Positions 1 to 5,936 of a stretch of DNA of 13,384 nucleotides are shown here, piece by piece (positions within the stretch are counted from its first letter, which is position 1; each line of letters begins with the position of its first letter). The notes beneath the pieces were generated by a model. It saw nothing but the letters and a program-made list of their open reading frames with translations. It was not told the DNA's origin and made no database searches. The stretch is from NCBI GenBank assembly GCA_034666465.1, contig JAXDLT010000246.1, positions 1 through 13,384 on the forward strand, in the 5' to 3' direction. The position numbers were made by a program, and so were the translations under genes. Source of the stretch: CF-96 sp028287605. GTDB taxonomy: Bacteria > Chloroflexota > Dormibacteria > Aeolococcales > Aeolococcaceae.

Positions 1-30
1 CTCCTTCAGATTCACGGACGGACGTCCGCT

Positions 31-122
31 GACGCCAAGGGCGCGCGAAGACGCGCCCCGCCGGCGAGTGCCGGCGTGGAGGGGGTAGCTCACGGCATGG
101 CGCGCCAGCGACATGTCTTTGG
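31..122 (+). repeat. R1 dispersed hairpin repeat, copy 1
   Basis: This non-coding block matches, in inverted orientation, the block at 13173-13289. Shared words in the same order are GACGC-AAG, GTGGAGGGGGT, CACGGCAT, GCGCCAG and ATGTCTTTGG. It contains consecutive hairpins: 39-45 with 52-58 (GGGCGCG/CGCGCCC), 60-65 with 70-75 (GCCGGC twice), and a weaker CGTG/CACG stem across 76-94. A further 10-bp palindrome lies just outside at 18-27. The copy ends exactly where the IS110 element's inferred terminal repeat starts (120). Function is unknown; it could be a REP-like element, a small non-autonomous element or a structured RNA. Confidence 0.6.
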
Positions 123-129
123 GCTGATT
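120..129 (+). repeat. Candidate subterminal inverted repeat, right end of IS110 element 1
   Basis: TGGGCTGATT is the exact reverse complement of 1803-1812. The pair brackets the transposase gene plus its leader. The match does not extend further on either side. Confidence 0.4.
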
Positions 130-179
130 CCCTATGGGGGATCGGCTTGTCAAGTGCGAACTGGTGTTCGTCGAGCGGG

Positions 180-1613
180 TCATCGCCGCTGCGCGCTGCG
201 TGCGAGGTTGATGTCCACGGGTGCAGGCGCCACCATGGTCGGCGAGGAAGGTCGCCTCGTTTCGACATGTCCCACGAGGACGTTCTGAGGGGCCTTCCTC
301 GCCTTTCTGCTCCGTCGCCGGCGACGCACCTCCTCGGGCACCGTCCAGCGCTCGAGGATGAGCGCCTTGGCCTCGGCACGGTCGACCGGGTGTCCGGCGA
401 TGTCGCGCACCACGTACGGCTCGCCGCGTTGCATCACCGCCAGAGCACGCTCAGCGAGGTGGGCGCCGACCACGCAGCAGGCCTTGATGTGGCTCGCGCC
501 GCGCTCGACCATCTGGACGTAGTACAGCCGTGCCAGCTGAGGGTCCTGCATCCGGGCGATGTCGGCAGACCGGACCAGGGTGGTGCGCAGCAGACCCGGT
601 CCTGCCTTCGACATGGCCTGTCCCTTGCGGTCGGTGTCACCGGTCTCCGACGACTTGGGTGTCAGCCCGGTGAAGGAGCGGAAGTGGGCGGCGGTGCGGA
701 AGCGGCCGGGGCGCCCCATCAGCGCTACCAGCGCCGGACCGCCAACCTCGGCGACACCGGGGAGAGACCGCGCCAGGGCGCCGGGATCGACCTTCCGGTA
801 CGCCGCCTCGCGGGCCGTGGCATGGGCCGACAACTCCTTCTCGATGGCGGCGAGCAGGCGAATCTCCGTCTGCACCTCCTCGGCAAGGGCATCCGCAGCG
901 AAGGCGGGATGGTCGCCGTACAGGGCCAGCGCCCCCCGCGCGGCGTCGAGCCATTGCTGCGCACGCTCGGCGCCAAGATGCCCCGCTGAGGCCTCGCGGA
1001 CCAGCTCGGTGAGGGGACCCGACCCCATCTCCACCAGCCGGCCGGGGTGACCACCGGTCCGCGACAGCACGGCGAGGTCGCCCTTGCCGAGCTCTCCTCG
1101 CAGCGGGCTGATCGGCAGCAGCTGGCGCACCAGGTCCCGGATGCGCGTCTTGTGCTCCGATGCCTGCCGGGTGAGGCGATCGGTGGCACGGACCCGCCGC
1201 GCCAGCTCGGCGCGGTCCGTATCCGGCAACTCCAGCGGGATCAGGCCCCGAGGATCGACCAGCGGCAACCGAGCCAGCGTGTCGGCGTCGATGCCGTTGG
1301 ACTTGGTATGGCGGGAGAGGAACCGCCGCAGATCGGCCGCCTTGGCCGACGAGACCCGGTACACGGTGTGCTGGCGACGGCTGAAGAAGACCGCCACCGG
1401 CAGCCACGCCGGGCCGGTCGGCTCCATCACCACCTCCAGCCGCGTGCCCTCGGTCGCACCCGCCAGCGCCGCCTGCTCGATGACCTCCAGGCTCTCCACG
1501 GTGGGCACACACTTGCGCCGGCACACCTCCGTGCCATCGCCGGCGAGAACGCGCACGGTGTGCGCCGAGCTGATGCCGAGGTCGATGCCGACCAGCCGCC
1601 GTTCCCGTTCCAT
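180..1613 (-). CDS. IS110-family transposase (DEDD RuvC-like plus Tnp_20 domain)
   Basis: The 477-residue product is the recombinase of an IS110-type element. The family carries out RNA-guided, DEDD/serine-dependent insertion and excision. The N-terminal RuvC-like domain (about 7-160) shows GIDLG with D11, MEPTGP with E64, and KSNGIDAD at 104-111. The usual third acidic residue (K-x-D-x-x-D) is therefore N106, with D109 and D111 present. The C-terminal Tnp_20 domain (about 284-350) has the helix-hairpin-helix-like LPGVAEVGGPAL and then TGLTPKSSETGDTDRKG, where S321 or S322 is the likely nucleophile. A basic tail (RRRRSRKARK, 431-440) follows. I chose ATG at 1613 because GAGGAGGTG sits just upstream; an in-frame GTG at 1631 would lie ahead of that ribosome site. 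The frame is intact, so the element may be active. Confidence 0.93.
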   Translation of the reverse strand: MERERRLVGIDLGISSAHTVRVLAGDGTEVCRRKCVPTVESLEVIEQAALAGATEGTRLEVVMEPTGPAWLPVAVFFSRRQHTVYRVSSAKAADLRRFLSRHTKSNGIDADTLARLPLVDPRGLIPLELPDTDRAELARRVRATDRLTRQASEHKTRIRDLVRQLLPISPLRGELGKGDLAVLSRTGGHPGRLVEMGSGPLTELVREASAGHLGAERAQQWLDAARGALALYGDHPAFAADALAEEVQTEIRLLAAIEKELSAHATAREAAYRKVDPGALARSLPGVAEVGGPALVALMGRPGRFRTAAHFRSFTGLTPKSSETGDTDRKGQAMSKAGPGLLRTTLVRSADIARMQDPQLARLYYVQMVERGASHIKACCVVGAHLAERALAVMQRGEPYVVRDIAGHPVDRAEAKALILERWTVPEEVRRRRRSRKARKAPQNVLVGHVETRRPSSPTMVAPAPVDINLARSAQRR

Positions 1614-1639
1614 GGTCACCTCCTCACCCACAGGACATC

Positions 1640-1799
1640 ACCCCTGGCTGCCCCGAGCGGCGGTGACGGTGTCCTCGCCGGCCACGGTCCCAAGCGGGTG
1701 AGCCCGGCAACGGCTCCCACTCATGTGCTGCAAGCGGATCCGGCCTCGACGAGCCCATCCACTTCCCTCATCCGGGACCTCCGTGGCCGGGCCAGGGGT
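1640..1799 (-). ncRNA. Candidate IS110 bridge RNA in the transposase leader
   Basis: Between the transposase start and the inferred left end, two nested inverted repeats define one large fold. The outer 9-bp arms are 1640-1648 (ACCCCTGGC) and 1791-1799 (GCCAGGGGT). The inner arms are 1678-1691 and 1774-1790, 14 base pairs with one 3-nt bulge. They enclose an 82-nt loop region that holds a 5-bp hairpin (1700-1704 with 1712-1716). IS110 elements are known to transcribe a bridge RNA of roughly this size from the end upstream of the recombinase. The fold is read directly from the sequence. The identity as a bridge RNA and its exact ends are inference, and I could not assign the target or donor guide loops. 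Confidence 0.45.
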
Positions 1800-1802
1800 G
1801 GC

Positions 1803-1812
1803 AATCAGCCCA
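1803..1812 (-). repeat. Candidate subterminal inverted repeat, left end of IS110 element 1
   Basis: AATCAGCCCA is the exact inverted counterpart of 120-129. It lies 3 nt beyond the outer stem of the candidate bridge RNA. Confidence 0.4.
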
Positions 1813-2040
1813 TCGAGGCTCGGCGTCGACGACGCCTCCCTCAGAGCGGGACCTCCGCGCCACCCCCCGGACCAGCCGGGACCCGCAATCCAAGCGCACG
1901 CCGCCCTGGGCGTGCACGCCCACCCCGCCTCCCTCCGCTCGTCCACAGAAGGCAGGGTTGTCCACCCCCTTCCCCCGCGCCCCCATCCCCGGGCTACTAC
2001 GACGGTTGCTCCACAGGGTCGGGTTCACCCTTACATGAGC
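1813..2040. other. Non-coding spacer between two IS110 elements
   Basis: No coding frame here has recognisable protein character. Open frames on both strands are composition artefacts. A GGGAGGCGT-type word occurs on the minus strand around 1822-1845, resembling the palindrome core at 13143-13166 and 3017-3033. Three words resembling high-GC DnaA boxes (TCGTCCACA near 1940, TTGTCCACC near 1958, a weaker CTCCACA near 2008) are too few and too imperfect to call an origin. Confidence 0.4.
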
Positions 2041-2900
2041 GGGGATGCTCCTCTGTCAAGCGACCAGCGAGGGATGCGTCATGGAGCCGGATTCGTCGAT
2101 TCGCAGCCGCCGAAAGACCTCGTCAGACAACCGGCGGCGGAGCACACGGATCGCCGCCGTCTTGGTGTCTCCGGCAGCCACGCGGCGTTCGTAGTACTCG
2201 CGCCCGCGGCCGCCGTCTCGCAGCTGGGTGATGGCGATGCGGTGCAGCGCCGCGTTCAGCTGGCGGTTGCCGCTCCGGTTCAGCCGATGACCAACGCGTC
2301 CAGGACGCACTTGCGATCCAGGCTGCGGGGCCCGGGCTCCTGGCCGGGCTCGAGCTCGTGCAGGTGCCAGCGCAAACGATTCTGGTGGCGCGTCCGCTCC
2401 GCGACCAGGTCCTCCCGGTGGTCGACGAGCAGGCGGAGATCCCGTGCCGGGCCTTCCAGCTGAGCCACCGGGAGATTCGGCTCGCGCAAGGCCGCCCGGG
2501 CCACCGCAAGGGCGTCGATGGGGTCCGACTTCCCCCGGGTGCGTGCACTGCGGCGGCTACCGGCGGTCAGCTTAGGCGCCACGCGCACCACCCGCTCGCC
2601 AGCGCGCAGGAGGTCGGCCTCGAGGCGTCGGGAGACCTGCCGGCAGTCCTCCAGCGCCCAGGTCCGCTGATCCCACCGGCGGGCCCAACCCAGCGCCTTG
2701 GCGTGTCCTTCCGCGGTGGCCTTGACCGTGCACCCGGCCAGCTCTCGACCCACCGCATCGGTGGCCACCAGGGTGTGGGTGCGCTTGTGCAGGTCGGCGC
2801 CTATGGTCACCATGAGCCTGTTCCTCCTCGCCAGGTCGAACAAGAGGACCGGTCGGCGGACACACCTGAGTTGGGGCGATGCCACGCTCCTATCAAGTCA
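2041..2900 (-). mobile_element. Decayed IS110-family element 2 (internal deletion)
   Basis: The remnant contains the broken transposase at 2056-2813. Similar directly repeated words lie near both ends: GATGCTCCTCTGTCAAG at 2044-2060 and GATGCCACGCTCCTATCAAG at 2878-2897. They share GATGC, GCTCCT and TCAAG with small gaps. This family commonly has such a motif just after the transposase stop, so these are probably terminal sequences. The true ends are uncertain. Confidence 0.5.
2056..2813 (-). pseudogene. IS110-family transposase, internally deleted and frameshifted
   Basis: The N-terminal part starts at ATG 2813, with GAGGAGGA upstream. It carries all four DEDD residues: D7 in GADLHKRTHT, E55 in ALEDC, and D97/D100 in GKSDPIDALAVARA. 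The frame stops after about 177 residues at 2280. A second frame (to the stop at 2056) continues with the typical C-terminal sequence RLNRSGNRQLNAALHRIA, then GDTKTAAIRVLRRRLSDEVF. The missing middle, roughly 110 residues by family comparison, is the Tnp_20 segment with the catalytic serine. The junction lies around 2280-2310 and shifts frame. The gene is distinct from the neighbouring transposase (different subgroup) and cannot make an active recombinase. The promoter and leader side is still present. Confidence 0.88.
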
Positions 2901-3016
2901 CGCCGGCCGGTCTGTTCATGTCCGGCAGGAGGCACATCCCCGTTGAAGCCACGCCTCAGCAGGCTGGGCAGGAGGCGTACGAGCCGCCTGCCGGACGCGC
3001 ATAGCTTGAACACTCA
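2901..3016. repeat. Non-coding palindrome-rich spacer upstream of IS110 element 2
   Basis: A 10-bp direct repeat GGCAGGAGGC occurs at 2924-2933 and 2967-2976. The second copy opens a hairpin spanning 2967-2992, whose arms (GGCAGGAGGC and GCCGCCTGCC) pair with one mismatch around a GTACGA loop. The GGAGGCGTAC word recurs in the palindromes at 3017 and 13143. No gene is seen. Confidence 0.5.
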
Positions 3017-3187
3017 GGGAGGCGTAGCCTCCCCCCGGTAAAAACACCGTGGAGAAACTGCCGCGTACCTCAACCGGCGGCAGAGCGGCCAAACGCGAAT
3101 CTCGACCGGCGGCAGAACTGCCGAGCATCCCCACCCGCCGGCAGAACGGCCGAGCATCCCGCCGGCGGCGGAACCGCTGTCTGATCC
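3017..3187 (-). repeat. R2 composite repeat, copy A (palindrome plus 28-32 bp units)
   Basis: In plus-strand order there is a hairpin GGGAGGC/GCCTCCC (3017-3023 with 3027-3033), then CGGT/ACCG (3036-3039 with 3046-3049). Four degenerate units follow at about 3073-3104, 3105-3132, 3133-3160 and 3161-3187. The unit core is GCCGGCAGAAC-GCCGAGCATCCC, each unit partly self-complementary. The same modules occur in the same order in the opposite orientation at 13073-13166. In both cases the repeat lies directly upstream of a gene, with the palindrome end furthest from it. Units vary and there are no unique spacers, so this is not a CRISPR array. Confidence 0.6.
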
Positions 3188-3216
3188 AGGACCTCCCCGG
3201 CGGCGTAGATCCGGAC

Positions 3217-3561
3217 ATGAACCCTCGAGCCCCACTGCTCCTCTCCGTCACCCTCGCCGGAGCCGCGCTCTCCGGCTGCGGCGCCGCCTCCCCCGCCGCG
3301 ACCTCGACCGGCAGCGGCACGGTCGCCATCAAGAACTTCGCGTTCGGACCCACTCCGATCTCGGTGACCAAGGGAACCGCGGTCACCTGGACGAACCGGG
3401 ACTCCTCGGTCCATACGGCGACCGCCGTGGACAGATCCTTCGACACCGGGAACATCGAACCGGGCAAGAGCGCCGGCCACACCTTCGACACAGCGGGCAC
3501 CTTTGCCTACCGCTGCTCCATCCACCAGTACATGACCGGCTCGATCGTCGTGACGGGCTGA
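3217..3561 (+). CDS. Cupredoxin-domain lipoprotein (plastocyanin-like)
   Basis: The 114-residue protein is probably an extracytoplasmic type-1 copper protein anchored by lipid. Residues 1-20 form a signal peptide ending in the lipobox LSGC, with C21 as the acylated cysteine. A short Ala/Ser/Thr linker leads to the cupredoxin fold (about 34-114). It contains VAIKNFAFGP, a VTWTNRDSSVHTAT strand with H66, and the C-terminal loop YRCSIHQYM with C100, H103 and M106, giving the full His-Cys-His-Met ligand set. ATG 3217 was chosen because the signal peptide follows at once; the frame is open upstream to 3049, but that part is translated repeat R2. No strong ribosome site is visible. The next gene starts 1 nt after the stop, so the two are probably co-transcribed. 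The role is likely electron transfer or copper handling. Confidence 0.88.
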   Translation: MNPRAPLLLSVTLAGAALSGCGAASPAATSTGSGTVAIKNFAFGPTPISVTKGTAVTWTNRDSSVHTATAVDRSFDTGNIEPGKSAGHTFDTAGTFAYRCSIHQYMTGSIVVTG

Positions 3562-3562
3562 G

Positions 3563-4003
3563 GTGAGGGGCAGCGCCCGCCACCGCCTGCTGATCGCCTG
3601 GCCGCGAGGCCTCGTCCGGAGGGGCCTCACCGGCGGCGCCCGCCTGCTGGGAGCGGGCCTCCTGGTCGCGATCGGCCTCGTCCACCTGGCGCTGGCGCCT
3701 CAGTACTACAGCGCCGCCGCCTACGTCGGCGTGCTCTTCTACCTCACCTGCGCGGCGGCCTGGGCGACCGCCCTCGGCGTCGTCGCCGGCGTACGGGGCG
3801 CCTGGCTCGCAGGCGGCCTGATCGCCGCTGGTGCCCTGGTGGCGCTGGTGGCTTCCGTGACCGTCGGCCTCCCCGGCTTCACCGACAGCCTTTCGGCGCC
3901 CTGGGCGGCGCTGTCGCTGCTGCTCGAGGGCGGCTTCGTCGGCGTCTATCTGGTCCTGGCGCTGGTCCGCCACACCCCGCTGCTCGACCCGCCCCGGTAC
4001 TGA
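3563..4003 (+). CDS. Small four-helix integral membrane protein
   Basis: I do not recognise a named family for this 146-residue protein. After a basic N-terminus (R-rich, residues 2-27) come four hydrophobic segments, about 27-46, 51-75, 80-103 and 112-135. The first ends in GLVHLALAPQYYSAAAY, with H41 and aromatic residues at the membrane edge. A short polar tail follows. GTG 3563 begins 1 nt after the cupredoxin stop, which argues for translational coupling. The pairing suggests the membrane protein helps anchor, receive electrons from, or supply copper to the cupredoxin lipoprotein. This is inference from position only. Confidence 0.75.
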   Translation: MRGSARHRLLIAWPRGLVRRGLTGGARLLGAGLLVAIGLVHLALAPQYYSAAAYVGVLFYLTCAAAWATALGVVAGVRGAWLAGGLIAAGALVALVASVTVGLPGFTDSLSAPWAALSLLLEGGFVGVYLVLALVRHTPLLDPPRY

Positions 4004-4081
4004 GAGCACGGCCGGCGGCACGGTTGACCATCGCGGAGCCGATGACATGATCCCGGGACCCTCCGGCACCTGGGGAGAGCC

Positions 4082-4281
4082 GTGCCCGAATCGCCGCCGA
4101 CCTGGACGACGTCGAGGCGCTGTCGCGCGCATTCGGTCTGGCCTGGGACCGCATCGAGGCCGGCCAGAGCCGCTTCCAGCGCGCCGCCCTGACCGGCGAG
4201 GCGCTGGGCCGTCACGACCTGTCCGCCGTCGTCGAGCAGATCTACGCCGACTGCGGATTATCCAGCCGCCCTCGAGATTGA
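4082..4281 (+). pseudogene. Small unknown gene with a frameshift at its start
   Basis: GTG at 4082, with GGGGAG just upstream, looks like a start, but its frame is not protein-like. The frame with good codon use begins 1 base away (RIAADLDDVEALSRAFG onward) and runs to the TGA at 4279-4281, ending LSSRPRD. That frame has no start codon after the stop at about 4045. One extra C in the run after GTG (about 4084-4087) would join start and frame, giving roughly 66 residues. The product would be a small soluble, acidic, helical protein (DLSAVVEQIYADCG). No family recognised. It may be a real pseudogene or a sequence error. Confidence 0.5.
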
Positions 4282-4332
4282 GAGTTTCGTGCGCTGTATG
4301 CCATACGGCCAGGCGACGTGCCGGGGGACGCG

Positions 4333-4757
4333 ATGATCGAGCGCTGGGCAGCGTTCCTCGAGAGGAGCGTGACGCCCTGCGGGAGTTCGGAATCCCGCCC
4401 GGGATACGCGGCGATGAGACAGCGCACCGTCAAGCGAGGACGGGGTGGGCGTCTCGTACCCCACCGACGCACTAGGGCTGGCGAGGAACCGTTCGACGGT
4501 GTCGAGGTGCACAATCCAATCTTCGAGGTCATCGTCAGCGAACACGCCTTCGATCGCTTCATGGCCCGGTTCTTCCGAGCGCTTCACCGGGGCGCTGCTG
4601 GAGTCGCTTCCCTCGGAATGTCTGGCCGGCGTCGCACCGGCCGACATCAAACTTGCGGAGGCGTCGGTCCAATCCGTGTACGCAGAGCTCTTTCAGTTGG
4701 CCACCCACGGTGGCGCGTATGGCGGAAACCACCGGCTGCGACTGATCGGCCGCCGGG
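4333..4757 (+). pseudogene. Unknown gene broken by four single-base frameshifts
   Basis: Coding character jumps frame to frame without loss of sense. IERWAAFLE (from ATG 4333) is followed from 4362 by ERDALREFGIPPGIRGDE. From about 4418 comes DSAPSSEDGVGVSYPTDA, from 4483 EEPFDGVEVHNPIFEVIV through FMARFF at 4575, and from 4577 ERFTGALLESLPSECLAG on to GGAYGGNHRLRLIGRR. One lost G at each of the first three joins and one extra C at 4576 would rebuild a continuous protein of about 140 residues. Third codon positions in 4498-4575 are mostly G or C, as expected for a real gene here. The end is unclear because the last frame runs into the tail of ispG. No family recognised. The indel-only damage suggests recent decay or local sequence error. 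Confidence 0.55.
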
Positions 4758-5936
4758 TCAGTCGCCCCCGACCACGCTCAGGGGCTTCAGCGGCGCCTCC
4801 CCCAGCCCCACCGGCAGCGGCTTCCCCTCCGCCAGCAGCCGGGCGTCCTCGTCGGCGATCGCCTCCAGGCGCTCCACGAGGGCGTCGATGAGCTCCGCCT
4901 CGGGAAGGGTGGCCACCACCCGGCCGGAGACGAAGAGGGCTCCCTTCTGCCGCCCTCCGGCGATGCCGATGTCGGCGTGCATGCCCTCGCCGGGGCCGTT
5001 GACGACGCAGCCCATCACCGAGACCGTCAGCGGCCGGCGGACGCGGCGCAGGGCCTCGTCGACCCGGGCCACCATCGGGTTCATGTCGATCTCCAGCCGG
5101 CCGCAGGTGGGGCAGGCGATCAGGTTGGGGCCGCTCGGGGTCTCCTCGAGGCTGGCGAGGATCTGCTTCGCGACCCGCACCTCCTCCTCGGGGTCGCCCA
5201 CCAGCGAGACCCGGATGGTGTCGCCGATGCCCTCGGCCAGGAGGATGCCGATGCCCATCGCCGACTTGACGCTTCCCGACAGGACTGGTCCGGCCTCGGT
5301 CAGGCCCAGGTGGAGCGGGTAGCCGTTGCCGAGAGCGGCGAAGCGGCGGTTGGCGGCGAGGTTGGTGGGCACGTCGCTCGCCTTGAGCGACACCTTGACC
5401 ATCGACGGCCCGACGCCGTGCTCCTCGAGGATGCGGATGTGGTGGAGCGCCGCCTCGACCATGCGCTCCGCGGTCTCCTCGATGGTCGAGCCGCGGCCGC
5501 GGTCGAGGTCCTTGCGCCGGGGGATGCTCCCGGAGTTGACCCCGATGCGGATGGGCACTCCGCGGGCCTTCGCCTCGGCGGCGATGTCGCGCACCTTGGC
5601 CGGGTCGGAGATGTTCCCCGGGTTGAGGCGCAGGCACTGCACCCCCGCCTCCAGGGCGAGCAGCGCCAGCGGGGCGTCGTAGTGGATGTCGGCGACGATC
5701 GGCACCGGCGACCCGGCGACGATCTCGCGCAGCGCGGCGGCGGCCTCGCGGGTGTCGCAGGTGACCCGCACGATGTCCGCCCCCGCGGCGGCGGCGCGCT
5801 CGATCTGGCCGAGGGTGCCGCGCACGTCCTCGGTCTGGGTCTTGGTCATGGTCTGGACGGAGATCGGCGCGGCGCCGCCGATGACCACGGGGCCGACACG
5901 GACGGGGACGGTGCGGCGGCGGTTGCTGGGGATCAC
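4758..5936 (-). CDS. ispG: 4-hydroxy-3-methylbut-2-enyl-diphosphate synthase (IspG/GcpE)
   Basis: IspG converts methylerythritol cyclodiphosphate to HMBPP, the penultimate step of the MEP isoprenoid pathway, using a 4Fe-4S cluster in the cytosol. The 392-residue length is usual for the short bacterial form. The TIM-barrel part (about 10-265) has PISVQTMTKTQTEDV, ADIHYDAPLAL, RLNPGNI and IGVNSGS. The C-terminal Fe-S domain has CPTCGR (C275, C278) and MGCVVNGPGE, giving the third cysteine C310 and the ligand E317. GTG 5936 overlaps the rseP stop by GTGA, which supports this start and coupled translation. It is the last gene of the cluster. No clear terminator is seen after 4758, where a plus-strand pseudogene converges. 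Confidence 0.97.
   Translation of the reverse strand: MIPSNRRRTVPVRVGPVVIGGAAPISVQTMTKTQTEDVRGTLGQIERAAAAGADIVRVTCDTREAAAALREIVAGSPVPIVADIHYDAPLALLALEAGVQCLRLNPGNISDPAKVRDIAAEAKARGVPIRIGVNSGSIPRRKDLDRGRGSTIEETAERMVEAALHHIRILEEHGVGPSMVKVSLKASDVPTNLAANRRFAALGNGYPLHLGLTEAGPVLSGSVKSAMGIGILLAEGIGDTIRVSLVGDPEEEVRVAKQILASLEETPSGPNLIACPTCGRLEIDMNPMVARVDEALRRVRRPLTVSVMGCVVNGPGEGMHADIGIAGGRQKGALFVSGRVVATLPEAELIDALVERLEAIADEDARLLAEGKPLPVGLGEAPLKPLSVVGGD

Larger units (their letters stand above)
120..1812 (-). mobile_element. IS110-family insertion sequence, probably complete
   Basis: The element encodes an intact IS110-type transposase (180-1613) with a non-coding leader of about 190 nt upstream of it. 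The limits are inferred from a perfect 10-bp inverted repeat, TGGGCTGATT at 120-129 and AATCAGCCCA at 1803-1812. This resembles the subterminal inverted repeats of the IS1111 subgroup. The implied length of about 1.7 kb is plausible for the family. A 10-bp match over these distances could still arise by chance, so the boundaries are tentative. The right end touches repeat R1, and insertion of IS110 relatives into palindromic REP-type sequences is known. Confidence 0.45.

Noticed and set aside
1940..2015. Three DnaA-box-like words, possible origin
   Set aside because: Each differs from the high-GC consensus TTGTCCACA, there is no AT-rich region and no dnaA or dnaN gene nearby.
1638..2463. Open frames on both strands across the spacer between the two IS110 elements
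   Set aside because: No protein-like pattern, Pro/Arg/Ser-rich, no ribosome site; the region carries IS leader and spacer sequence.
3073..3187. Regular 28-32 bp repeats, possible CRISPR array
   Set aside because: The whole unit is repetitive and degenerate, there are no unique spacers and no cas genes.
3014..3235. Minus-strand open frame reading through R2, similar to a frame at 12937-13203 (shared MLGRSAG)
   Set aside because: The similarity comes from the DNA repeat itself; neither frame has a ribosome site or a conserved length.
4258..4650. Minus-strand frame containing DDDLEDWIVHLDTVERFL
   Set aside because: Third-position GC is clearly better in the plus-strand frames over the same bases, so it is read as the shadow of the broken plus-strand gene.
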